Made by a program: the position numbers and the translations under genes
Notes under the pieces: model-generated
What the model was told of the DNA's origin: nothing
The model's database searches: none
The model's input: the letters and a program-made list of their open reading frames with translations, nothing else
Assembly: GCF_029893805.1 (NCBI RefSeq)
Contig: NZ_JARXYP010000002.1
Coordinates: forward strand, 3,844,001-3,908,000
DNA from: Streptomyces sp. SAI-135
GTDB taxonomy: Bacteria; Actinomycetota; Actinomycetes; Streptomycetales; Streptomycetaceae
Direction: 5' to 3'
Length of the DNA: 64,000 nucleotides
Shown: positions 26,655 to 34,708 of the stretch, in pieces
How positions within the stretch are numbered: position 1 is the stretch's first letter
Layout: every line of letters begins with the position of its first letter

Positions 26655-27175
26655 GGCCCGCTCGGGCGGATCCGCCAATCACGGCCTGCCGGACGGGTCC
26701 CGCGCCGGGGGCTGTCACTGGGGGGTGCCGGGCGGACCCTGCACCGGCGGCGCGGACGCTGTTGCCGGGACTTGCCGAAACGGCTCCGGGCCGGGCGCGG
26801 GCCACAGCGGCATGCCGCGCCGGGGCGGCCCGCTCGGGCGGATCCGCCGACCACGGCCTGCCGGGCAGGTTCCGTGCCGGGGCTGCCACTGGGGCTTGCC
26901 GGGCGGCCCCTGCGCCGGCGGCGCGGACGCTGTTGCCAGGTCTTGCCGAAACGGCTCCGGGCCGGGCGCGGACCACAGCGGCATGCCGCGCCGGGGCGGC
27001 CCGCTCGGGCGGATCCGCCGACCACGGCCTGCCCGGCAGGTTCCGTGCCGGGGCTGCCACTGGGGCTTGCCGGGCGGCCCCTGCGCCGGCGGCGCGGACG
27101 CTGTTGCCAGGTCTTGCCGAAACGGCTCCGGGCCGGGCGCGGGCCACAGCGGCATGCCGCGCCAGGGCGGCCCGC
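26655..27175. repeat. 171-bp tandem repeat, three copies
   Basis: The segment GGCCCGCTCGGGCGGATCCG begins at 26655, 26827 and 26998, and a terminal stub GGCCCGCTC at 27169. Copies 2 and 3 are almost identical; copy 1 differs at more positions. The 171-bp period is a multiple of three, which creates long open frames on both strands through the array, but none has a ribosome-binding site or family resemblance. I regard it as non-coding. Confidence 0.9.
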
Positions 27176-27891
27176 TCCCGGTTGTCGCGCAGACGCGCAG
27201 GGAGCAGAGCCACAGCAGCACGTCGTCAGACTCCCGCACCGGAGCCGGGGTTGCTGCGACTCCTCGTGCAGACGCCGCCCATGCCGGGGGGAGGCACTGT
27301 GGGCTGTCGCGCAGACTCGCGCCGGGTCTCTTGCCGCTGCGGGCGCTCCCACACCACGCTCGACCACCGTGGCCGCGCCGCGCAGACCTCACGCCGGGAA
27401 CGGAACCCCACGGCCGCCCGCACGGACCCCCGCCGGATGCGGGCTGCTGCGGTCTGTCGTACAGACCCGCGCCCCGGCCCGAGACCGCTGCGGCCACCCC
27501 ACGCCAGACACACGACCACTACGGCCCCCCGCACAGACCTCGCGGGAAGCGAAGCGCCACGGCTGCCCAGGTGCGGGTCCGTCGTGGCTGGTCGCGCAGT
27601 TCCCCGCGCCCCTGATGTGCCTGCGGCGGCCCCTCTCGGTCCGGTGGGGGCTCGTGCAGCGCTCCCACCGGATGCGGGCCTGCTGCCACGGCTTCTCGCG
27701 CGGATCCTTTGCCGCTGCGGGGGTCCGAACAGCGCCCACGCCAGACGCAAAGCCCCTGCGGCCACCCGCACAGAACCCGCAGCCACCACCCCACCCCCTC
27801 ACCCACACGGCCCAATACCGGGCCCCCCTCCCCACCGGTTCGCGGCATGGTCGGGTGTACGGATTCTTACGCCAGGAGGGGTGGGCCGGCC
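27176..27891. other. GC-rich non-coding region with dispersed repeat element
   Basis: No supported gene. The sequence is a mosaic of loosely repeated phrases such as CGCAGAC, GCCGCTGCGG and CACGCCAGAC. At 27581-27615 the phrase GTCGTGGCTGGTCGCGCAGT followed by TCCCCGCGCCCCTGA is one I recognise as a very common Streptomyces intergenic repeat. GC content falls after 27770, where the leader of the first LCP gene begins; AGGAGG for that gene lies at 27874. Confidence 0.6.
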
Positions 27892-29076
27892 ATGACCGAC
27901 AGTGCTCGCGCCCTCGGGCCCGGACTCGGGGCGTCGGCCCATGGGGAGGGGCTCATACGGCGGCGCAGGCGGCGTCGGCTGGGCGGTGTCGGGCTCGGGG
28001 TCGGGGTGGTCGTCCTCGTCGCGGGCGGCGCCGGATGGGCCGTGTACGCCAAACTGGACGGGAACATCACCGCGGACGAGGCCGCCGCCGCGGAGCTCGC
28101 CCGGTACGAGAAGGACCGGCCGACCTCGCTCGTCAAGGGCGCTCAGAACATCCTGCTGATCGGGTCCGACTCCCGGTCGGGCGACGGGAACGCACGGTAC
28201 GGGCGGGACTCCGGGACCGAGCGGTCGGACACCACGATCCTGCTGCACCTGTCCGCCGGGCGGCGCACCGCTACGGCCGTGTCGCTGCCGCGGGACCTGA
28301 TGGTGGACGTGCCGGCCTGCCTCGGACGGGACGGCACCCGCGGCGAGCCCATGTTCGCGATGTTCAACTACGCCTTCCAGAGGGGCGGTTCGGCCTGCAC
28401 GATCCGGACCGTCGAGAAACTCACGAACATTCGCGTGGACCATCACATGGTCGTCGACTTCCATGGCTTCAAGGACATGGTGGACGCCGTCGACGGGGTG
28501 CAGGTCTGCCTCGCCGAACCGATCGACGACAAGGCGGCCAAGCTGCGGCTGCCGGCGGGCCGGGTGACGCTGAACGGCGAGGAGGCGCTCGGCTATGTGC
28601 GGGCCCGCAAGTCCCTCGGCAACGGCAGCGACACCGACCGGATGGACCGCCAGCAGCGCTTTCTCGGTGCACTCGTCAACAAGGTGCAGAGCAATGACGT
28701 ACTGCTGAATCCGGTGAAGCTCTATCCCGTGCTGGACGCGGCGACTTCCTCGCTCACCACCGATCCCGCTCTGGCGAGTCTGCGCGGGCTGTACGAGCTC
28801 GTGCGCGGACTGCGGCACATCCCCACGGGGCGGGTGCAATTCCTCACCGTGCCGCGGGAGTCGTACGTCTACGACGCCAATCGTGATCAACTCGTCGAAC
28901 CGGAGGCCCGGCGGCTTTTCGAACGGTTGCGCAAGGACGCGCCGGTGAAGGTGACGCGGAAAGCCCCGAAGGTTTCAGAACATTCTCACGACGAAGAACC
29001 TCGTGGAGAAAGCGAGAACGGCGGTGACGTCCCCGCCTTCCGCGGCAACACGGCCGCCGAGGACACCTGCGGGTAA
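27892..29076 (+). CDS. LCP family protein (LytR-CpsA-Psr), short form
   Basis: A 394-residue phosphotransferase expected to move lipid-pyrophosphate-linked glycopolymers onto peptidoglycan. Arg-rich cytosolic start (IRRRRRRR), one transmembrane helix (about 31-52), then the extracellular LCP domain with NILLIGSDSR, RSDTTILLHLS, AVSLPRDLMVDVP, VDHHMVVDFHGFKDMVDAVDGV and the catalytic-region YVRARKSLG. There is no C-terminal LytR_C domain; instead a charged, low-complexity tail of ~45 residues. ATG at 27892 follows AGGAGG. First member of a seven-gene LCP series in the window. Confidence 0.92.
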   Translation: MTDSARALGPGLGASAHGEGLIRRRRRRRLGGVGLGVGVVVLVAGGAGWAVYAKLDGNITADEAAAAELARYEKDRPTSLVKGAQNILLIGSDSRSGDGNARYGRDSGTERSDTTILLHLSAGRRTATAVSLPRDLMVDVPACLGRDGTRGEPMFAMFNYAFQRGGSACTIRTVEKLTNIRVDHHMVVDFHGFKDMVDAVDGVQVCLAEPIDDKAAKLRLPAGRVTLNGEEALGYVRARKSLGNGSDTDRMDRQQRFLGALVNKVQSNDVLLNPVKLYPVLDAATSSLTTDPALASLRGLYELVRGLRHIPTGRVQFLTVPRESYVYDANRDQLVEPEARRLFERLRKDAPVKVTRKAPKVSEHSHDEEPRGESENGGDVPAFRGNTAAEDTCG

Positions 29077-29182
29077 AGCGTTTCCCAAGGCAGTGAAGCG
29101 GCGTCCGGGCAAATGGGCGGATTGCCCGGTTGTAGGGACGTGGAATACGTCACCGCCGTAACCTGTCGGCGAATCGGACGGC

Positions 29183-29197
29183 TAGTGTGAGCGATCC
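29183..29197 (+). promoter_or_regulatory. Conserved upstream box of type-A LCP gene (copy 1)
   Basis: TAGTGTGAGCGATCC is identical to the box at 32778-32792 upstream of the paralogous LCP gene. TAGTGT fits a -10 hexamer. It lies 33 nt before the GTG start. No convincing -35 could be assigned. Confidence 0.45.
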
Positions 29198-29229
29198 GGT
29201 GCATCCGGCCGACGGAGGATTCAGCAACC

Positions 29230-30975
29230 GTGGACGCACAAGGCCGTGGGCGGGCGGGCGAAATCGACCCCGCCGACCAGTGGGTACTCAACCCGCACAC
29301 CGGTGAATACGAACTGCGACTGACCCCTTCCGCACCGCAGTCGGGTGTTCCCGGTCCCCGTAGATCCGCGCCCTCCCCCAGCAGGGCGGGCGCGCCCGCC
29401 GGCCGTACGGCCGCTCCCGTGGCCCCCGGCCATGGCGTGCCGCCGCCGCGCAGGCGCCGGGGCGCACCGCCCGAGGAGCCGCTGCCGGGGCGGCGCGGAC
29501 GCCGGCCCGTCAAGAAGAAGTCGACGGCGAAGAAGGCGCTGCTGTGGACCGGCGGCACGATGGCCTTCGTACTGATCGCGGCCGCGGGCGGCGGTTACCT
29601 CTACATCCGCCACCTCAACGGGAACATCACCTCCGTCTCCGACGACGGCGCGAGCACCGGCGGCTTCCAGTCGGACAAGGCGATCAACATCCTGCTGATC
29701 GGCACCGACAAACGCACCGGCAAGGGCAACGACAGCTACGGCGACAAGAACAGCGTCGGGCACGCGGACACCACGATCCTGCTGCACGTCTCCAAGGACC
29801 GCAGCAACGCGACCGCGCTCAGCATCCCGCGCGACCTGATCGTGGACGTGCCGGACTGCCCGACCACGCAGGACGACGGCACCACCAAGGTCATCCCGGG
29901 CTCGGAGAACGTCCGCTTCAACACCAGCCTCGGTCAGGACGAGCGCACGCCCAGCTGCACCGTGCGCACCGTGACCGAGCTCACCGGCATCCAGGCCGAC
30001 AACTTCATGGTGGCCGACTTCAACGCCGTCAAGACGCTGACCACGGCGGTCGGCGGCGTCGAGGTCTGCCTGGGCAAGGACATCGACGACGAGGACTCCA
30101 AGCTCAAGCTGTCCAAGGGCACGCACACCATCTCGGGCGAGCAGGCCCTCGCCTTCGTACGCACCCGGCACTCGGTCGGCTTCGGCGGCGACCTGAGCCG
30201 GATCGGGCTCCAGCAGCAGTTCCTGAGCGCGCTGATGCGCAAGCTGAAGTCGAACGACACGCTCACCAACCCGGCGAAGATGCTGAAGCTGGCCGAGGCG
30301 GGCACCAAGGCGCTGACCGTCGACTCGCAGCTCGACAGCATCGGCAAGCTGAAGGACCTCGGCCTGGAGCTGGGCAAGCTCAATGTGAAGAACCTGACGT
30401 TCACCACCGTGCCGGTCGTCGACAACCCGGCGGAGAAGGTGAAGGCGACGGTCGTCCTCAACGACGCCACGGCTCCCACGGTCTTCGACATGATCAAGAA
30501 CGACGTGTCGTTCACCGAGGTCAAGAAGAAGGCGAGCGCCTCCAAGAGCGCCCAGGCGGCCGAGGAGGCGGCCCGGCTCAAGGGCACCAAGTCGGCGGCG
30601 TCCGAGGTGCGGGTGCGCATCCTCAACGGTGGTGCGGCGGCGGGCAGCGCGCAGGCCGAGCTGGAGTACCTCCAGAACGAGGAGGGCGTACTGAAGTCGG
30701 AGAACGCGGGCAACGCGGGCACGTCGCTGGCGAAGACGACCCTGGAGTACGCCCCCGACCAGGCCGACCAGGCCCGCCGCCTCGCGGACATCCTGGGCCT
30801 GTCCGGGGCGCAGCTGAAGCCCGGCAAGAGCGTCACCAACTCCCAGGGCCTGCCCACCATGACGCTGACCCTGGGCAAGGACTTCAAGGGCGCCGGGGTC
30901 TCCTTCACCACGGCCACGAAGGCACCGGAGGGGGTGCAGCAGTCCACGGCCGACAAGGTCGAGTGCGCCAAGTGA
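29230..30975 (+). CDS. LCP family protein with LytR_C domain, type A copy 1
   Basis: A 581-residue membrane-anchored LCP enzyme. The cytosolic N-terminus (1-100) opens with VDAQGRGRAGEIDPADQWV and a Pro/Arg-rich stretch with LPGRRGRRPVKKKS. One helix (about 105-128) follows. The LCP domain (about 150-400) has NILLIGTDKRTG, GHADTTILLHVS, ALSIPRDLIVDVPDCP, and AFVRTRHSVG. The C-terminal LytR_C domain (about 455-560) begins VRVRILNGGAAAGSA. GTG start with CGGAGG 12 nt upstream. It is a close paralogue of the gene at 32832, including synonymous positions in the N-terminal third. Confidence 0.93.
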   Translation: MDAQGRGRAGEIDPADQWVLNPHTGEYELRLTPSAPQSGVPGPRRSAPSPSRAGAPAGRTAAPVAPGHGVPPPRRRRGAPPEEPLPGRRGRRPVKKKSTAKKALLWTGGTMAFVLIAAAGGGYLYIRHLNGNITSVSDDGASTGGFQSDKAINILLIGTDKRTGKGNDSYGDKNSVGHADTTILLHVSKDRSNATALSIPRDLIVDVPDCPTTQDDGTTKVIPGSENVRFNTSLGQDERTPSCTVRTVTELTGIQADNFMVADFNAVKTLTTAVGGVEVCLGKDIDDEDSKLKLSKGTHTISGEQALAFVRTRHSVGFGGDLSRIGLQQQFLSALMRKLKSNDTLTNPAKMLKLAEAGTKALTVDSQLDSIGKLKDLGLELGKLNVKNLTFTTVPVVDNPAEKVKATVVLNDATAPTVFDMIKNDVSFTEVKKKASASKSAQAAEEAARLKGTKSAASEVRVRILNGGAAAGSAQAELEYLQNEEGVLKSENAGNAGTSLAKTTLEYAPDQADQARRLADILGLSGAQLKPGKSVTNSQGLPTMTLTLGKDFKGAGVSFTTATKAPEGVQQSTADKVECAK

Positions 30976-30977
30976 GG

Positions 30978-31005
30978 TGACCTGAGGGGCCTGTCGTGCG
31001 TCTAA
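30978..31005 (+). promoter_or_regulatory. ECF-like promoter of type-B LCP gene (copy 1)
   Basis: TGACCT, a 16-bp spacer and GTCTAA. The type-B paralogue has CAACCT, 16 bp, GTCTAA at 34618-34645. The AACC-type -35 with a GTC-type -10 resembles promoters of envelope-stress ECF sigma factors such as SigE; that assignment is inference. Confidence 0.45.
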
Positions 31006-31060
31006 CCAGTCGTACGGCAGGTCTTTTCGTTGGTTCGGCGTGAGGGTGGGGAGACAGGGG

Positions 31061-32692
31061 ATGGCGTACAGCGGTGTGCACGAGGAGGGGGCGCGGCCGG
31101 CTTCCCGGCCCGCTCCACGAGCGCGGAACGCCGGCGGGGGCGGCGACGGCGGGTCCGGGAGCGGGGACGGCGGGCGGCACGGGCGGCGGCGCGGCAAACG
31201 CAGGCACCGGGTGCTGCGGTGGTCGGCGACCACGCTCGCGGTGCTGATACTCGGCACGGCCGGCGCCGGATACCTCTACTACCAGCACCTCAACGGCAAC
31301 ATCCGCAAGGGCGAGCGCAGCAGCGGCGACTCCAAGGCGAAGAAGACCGAGGCCAACGCGGCCGGGCAGACGCCCCTCAACATCCTGCTGATCGGCTCGG
31401 ACAGCCGTAACTCCGACGAGAACGTCGAACTGGGCGGCAGCAGGGACAACCGCGGCAACCCGCCGCTGGGCGATGTGCAGATGCTCATCCACCTCTCCGC
31501 GGACCGCAAGAGCGCGGCGATGGTGACCATCCCGCGCGACACCCGGGTCGACATCCCCCAGTGCACGGACCCGGAGACCGGGAAGACGTACGAGGCGACC
31601 ACGGACATCATCAACACCTCCCTGGCCCGCGGCGGAGCCGGCTGCACGCTCGCCACCTGGCAGAACCTCACCGGGGTCTACATCGACCACTGGATGACCA
31701 TCGACTTCTCGGGCGTGGTGCGGATGGCGGACGCCATCGGCGGGGTCTCCGTCTGCGTGAGGCAGAACGTGTGGGACCGGCCGACGGCCGCCGTGCCCGG
31801 CGGCTCCGGGCTGAAGATGACGAAGGGCACGCACAAGGTCAAGGGCAAGCAGGCCCTGCAGTGGCTGCGCACCCGGCACGCCTGGGGCAGCGACCTGATG
31901 CGGGCCCGGGCCCAGCACATGTACCTGAACTCGATGATCCGCACGCTGAAGGGGCAGAACGTCTTCACCGACACCCCGCGGCTGATGGGCCTCGCCGAGG
32001 CGGCCACGAAGTCCCTCCAGGTGTCCGAGGAGATCGGCTCGGTCAAGGACCTCTACGACCTGGGCATGCAGCTCAAGTCGGTGCCGCCGGACCGCATCAC
32101 CTCGGTGACGATGCCGAACGTGGAGGACCCGCGCAACAGGGACCACGTGGTCCCCGACGGCGCGAACGCGGACAGGCTGTGGGAGATGCTCCGCGACGAC
32201 GTGGCCCTCGACAAGAACGGCAAGGCGTCCTCGGGCGGGAAGAAGACCACCGTGGCCACGAAGGCCCCGTCCGCCCCGGACGGCGAGATCGGTGTCCTGG
32301 TCCGGAACGCGACGGCCACCTCCACGCTCGGGCCGGTGAGCGGACGGGCCGGCGCGATCGCCGCCGAGCTCGTGCAAAAAGGTTTCTCGCGGGCGTCCAA
32401 GGACGCGACGAACGGGCTCTCCGAGGAGCGGACCGTTGTGCGCTACCCGAGCGCCGAGTTGCAGGGAGACGCCCAGCGCGTCGCCAAGTCCCTTGGCATC
32501 CCCATGAGTTCGGTGAAGAAGTCGACCGATGTGTCCGGGGTCACGCTCGTCGTGGGCGCCGACTGGCGCGAGGGCACGGCGTATCCGAAGGTGGCCGAGG
32601 CCAGGGCCGGTGACGTGCCCGGCAACGCGGACGCCATCAACGGCTCGGACACCGGACAGTGCATGGACGTGTACTCGGTGTACCGCTGGTAG
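31061..32692 (+). CDS. LCP family protein with LytR_C domain, type B copy 1
   Basis: 543 residues. A Gly/Arg-rich cytosolic start (1-45) leads to one helix (about 50-72, STTLAVLILGTAGAGYLYY-like), then the LCP domain with NILLIGSDSRNSDENVELGG, DVQMLIHLSADRKSAAMV, IPRDTRVDIPQCTDP, and WLRTRHAWGSDLMRARAQHM. The LytR_C domain (about 405-510) runs IGVLVRNATATSTLG to VTLVVGADWREG. The ATG at 31061 follows GGGGAG by 7 nt; the in-frame GTG at 31040 is less likely. Closely related to the gene at 34709. Expected role: glycopolymer ligation to peptidoglycan. Confidence 0.93.
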   Translation: MAYSGVHEEGARPASRPAPRARNAGGGGDGGSGSGDGGRHGRRRGKRRHRVLRWSATTLAVLILGTAGAGYLYYQHLNGNIRKGERSSGDSKAKKTEANAAGQTPLNILLIGSDSRNSDENVELGGSRDNRGNPPLGDVQMLIHLSADRKSAAMVTIPRDTRVDIPQCTDPETGKTYEATTDIINTSLARGGAGCTLATWQNLTGVYIDHWMTIDFSGVVRMADAIGGVSVCVRQNVWDRPTAAVPGGSGLKMTKGTHKVKGKQALQWLRTRHAWGSDLMRARAQHMYLNSMIRTLKGQNVFTDTPRLMGLAEAATKSLQVSEEIGSVKDLYDLGMQLKSVPPDRITSVTMPNVEDPRNRDHVVPDGANADRLWEMLRDDVALDKNGKASSGGKKTTVATKAPSAPDGEIGVLVRNATATSTLGPVSGRAGAIAAELVQKGFSRASKDATNGLSEERTVVRYPSAELQGDAQRVAKSLGIPMSSVKKSTDVSGVTLVVGADWREGTAYPKVAEARAGDVPGNADAINGSDTGQCMDVYSVYRW

Positions 32693-32777
32693 TCGAACGG
32701 AGCGCTCCTGGCGTACGTACAAGCTCACAGAATCGGCACGGGAACAACTCACGTCGCTCAAGGCGCGATCGGGCGGA

Positions 32778-32792
32778 TAGTGTGAGCGATCC
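32778..32792 (+). promoter_or_regulatory. Conserved upstream box of type-A LCP gene (copy 2)
   Basis: Identical 15-mer TAGTGTGAGCGATCC as at 29183-29197, 40 nt before the GTG start of the second type-A LCP gene. Retention in both copies suggests the promoter was duplicated with the gene. Confidence 0.45.
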
Positions 32793-32831
32793 AGCGATCG
32801 CCGCGTGGCCCTGACGGAGGATTCGGACAAC

Positions 32832-34565
32832 GTGGACGCACAAGGCCGTGGGCGGGCGGACGACGTCGACCCCGCAGACCAGTGGGTGCTCAATCCGAAC
32901 ACCGGTGAATACGAACTGCGACTGACCCCTTCCGCACCGCAGTCGGCCGTGCCCGGTCCCCGCAGGTCCGCCCCCTCGTCGAGCCGGCCGGGAGCGCCGC
33001 GTGGTCGTACGACGACCCCCGTGGCCCCCGGCCGGGACGTCCCGCCGCCGCGCAGGCGCCGGGGCGCACCGCCCGAGGAGCCGCTGCCGGGGCGGCGCGG
33101 ACGCCGCCCGGTCAAGCAGAAGTCGAAGGCGAAGAAAGCCGTGCTGTGGACCGGCGGCACGATGGCGTTCGTCCTGGTCGCCGGCGCCACCACGGGCTGG
33201 TTCTACCTCAAGCACCTCGAAGGCAACGTCGGCACCACCGACGTCGGCGACGCGGCCGCGAGCAGCTTCAGCAAGGACGAGGCCTTCAACATCCTCATCA
33301 TCGGCACCGACAAGCGCACCGGCGCGGGCAACGAGGGCTACGGCGACGCGGGCAGCGTGGGCCACGCCGACACCAACATCCTGCTGCACGTCTCCAAGGA
33401 CCGGACGAACGCGACCGCGCTCAGCATCCCGCGCGACCTGATCGTCGACATCCCGGACTGCGAGACCAAGCAGGAGGACGGCTCCTCGTCGGTCGTCGCG
33501 GGACAGGACGGCGTCCGCTTCAACCGGAGCCTCGGGGAGAGCGGCCGGGACGCGGGCTGCACGATGCGCACGGTCGACGCGGCCCTCGGGATCAAGCCCG
33601 ACCACTTCGTGATGGCCGACTTCAACGCCGTGAAGACCCTGACCTCCGCGGTGGGCGGGGTCGAGGTCTGTGTGGAGAACGCCGTCAAGGACAAGCAGTC
33701 CAAGCTCGACCTGCCCGCGGGCAAGTCGACGGTGGAGGGCGAGCAGGCCCTCGCCTTCGTGCGCACCCGGCACGCCTTCGGCAACGAGGGCGACCTGGAC
33801 CGGATCAAGGTGCAGCAGCAGTTCATGGGCTCGCTGATGCGCAAGATGACCTCCGGCGACACCCTCACCAGCCCCGCCAAGCTGCTGAAGCTGGCGGAGG
33901 CCGCGACCAACGCCCTCACCGTGGACGAGGCGATCGGCAAGGTCGGCACGCTCAAGGACATCGCCCTGGAGCTGAAGAAGGTGCCGACGAAGAACATCAG
34001 CTTCATGACGATCCCGGTGAAGGACAACCCGGCCGAACCGACCCCGGTGACGGTGGTCGTGGACGAGTCGAGGGCTCCGCAGGTCGTCGACGCCATCAAC
34101 AACGACGTCTCCTTCACCGAGGTCAAGGCGCAGCAGAAGAAGGAGAAGGCGGCGGTCGCGGCCCGGCTCAAGGGCACCAGGTCGGCCGCCTCCGACGTGC
34201 GGGTGCGCATCCTCAACGGCGGTGCGGCCGCCGGCAGCGCGCAGCAGCAGCTGGCCTACCTCCAGACCGAGGCGGGCGTGACCAAGTCCGACAACGCGGG
34301 CAACGCCGACACGGCGCTCGCGAGGACGACCCTGGAGTACGACCCCGACCAGGCCGACCAGGCCCGCCGCCTCGCGGACATCATGGGACTGTCCGGCTCG
34401 GCGCTGAAGCCCGGCAAGAGTGTCATCAACTCCCAGGGCCTGCCCGCCATGACCCTCACCCTCGGCAAGGACTTCAAGGGCGCGGGCGTGAAGCTCAACA
34501 CCGCCACGGCCGCGACACCGGACGTGGAGAAGTCCACCGCGGACAAGGCGCAGTGCGCGAGCTGA
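32832..34565 (+). CDS. LCP family protein with LytR_C domain, type A copy 2
   Basis: 577 residues, same plan as the gene at 29230: cytosolic VDAQGRGRADDVDPADQWV, Pro/Arg-rich stretch, one helix, LCP domain with NILIIGTDKRTGAGN, GHADTNILLHVS, ALSIPRDLIVDIPDC and AFVRTRHAFGNEGDLDRI, then LytR_C from VRVRILNGGAAAGSA. The GTG at 32832 is chosen by alignment with the paralogue and CGGAGG 11 nt upstream; an in-frame GTG at 32805 exists. The two type-A genes share more than 60 consecutive identical bases around 33045-33110, implying recent duplication or gene conversion. Confidence 0.93.
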   Translation: MDAQGRGRADDVDPADQWVLNPNTGEYELRLTPSAPQSAVPGPRRSAPSSSRPGAPRGRTTTPVAPGRDVPPPRRRRGAPPEEPLPGRRGRRPVKQKSKAKKAVLWTGGTMAFVLVAGATTGWFYLKHLEGNVGTTDVGDAAASSFSKDEAFNILIIGTDKRTGAGNEGYGDAGSVGHADTNILLHVSKDRTNATALSIPRDLIVDIPDCETKQEDGSSSVVAGQDGVRFNRSLGESGRDAGCTMRTVDAALGIKPDHFVMADFNAVKTLTSAVGGVEVCVENAVKDKQSKLDLPAGKSTVEGEQALAFVRTRHAFGNEGDLDRIKVQQQFMGSLMRKMTSGDTLTSPAKLLKLAEAATNALTVDEAIGKVGTLKDIALELKKVPTKNISFMTIPVKDNPAEPTPVTVVVDESRAPQVVDAINNDVSFTEVKAQQKKEKAAVAARLKGTRSAASDVRVRILNGGAAAGSAQQQLAYLQTEAGVTKSDNAGNADTALARTTLEYDPDQADQARRLADIMGLSGSALKPGKSVINSQGLPAMTLTLGKDFKGAGVKLNTATAATPDVEKSTADKAQCAS

Positions 34566-34617
34566 GACCCACGGGGGGCCGCGAGCCGGCGCCCAGGTCT
34601 CGCACAGGTTTGTAGGG

Positions 34618-34645
34618 CAACCTCACGGCCCCGTCGTATGTCTAA
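34618..34645 (+). promoter_or_regulatory. ECF-like promoter of type-B LCP gene (copy 2)
   Basis: CAACCT, 16-bp spacer, GTCTAA, matching the element upstream of the first type-B gene in both hexamers and spacing. The region between promoter and start is otherwise diverged, which makes the retained hexamers notable. Confidence 0.45.
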
Positions 34646-34708
34646 GACGTGCGGCGGGCCCGTGGCATGACCGCGGGTCCGGTGGGGTGGGTGGGGAGGA
34701 CGGGAACG

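Noticed and set aside
26147..27895. 582-codon plus-strand frame and similar minus-strand frames across the 171-bp repeat
   Set aside because: They result from the 171-bp (multiple of three) period and high GC; no ribosome-binding site, family motif or sensible composition.
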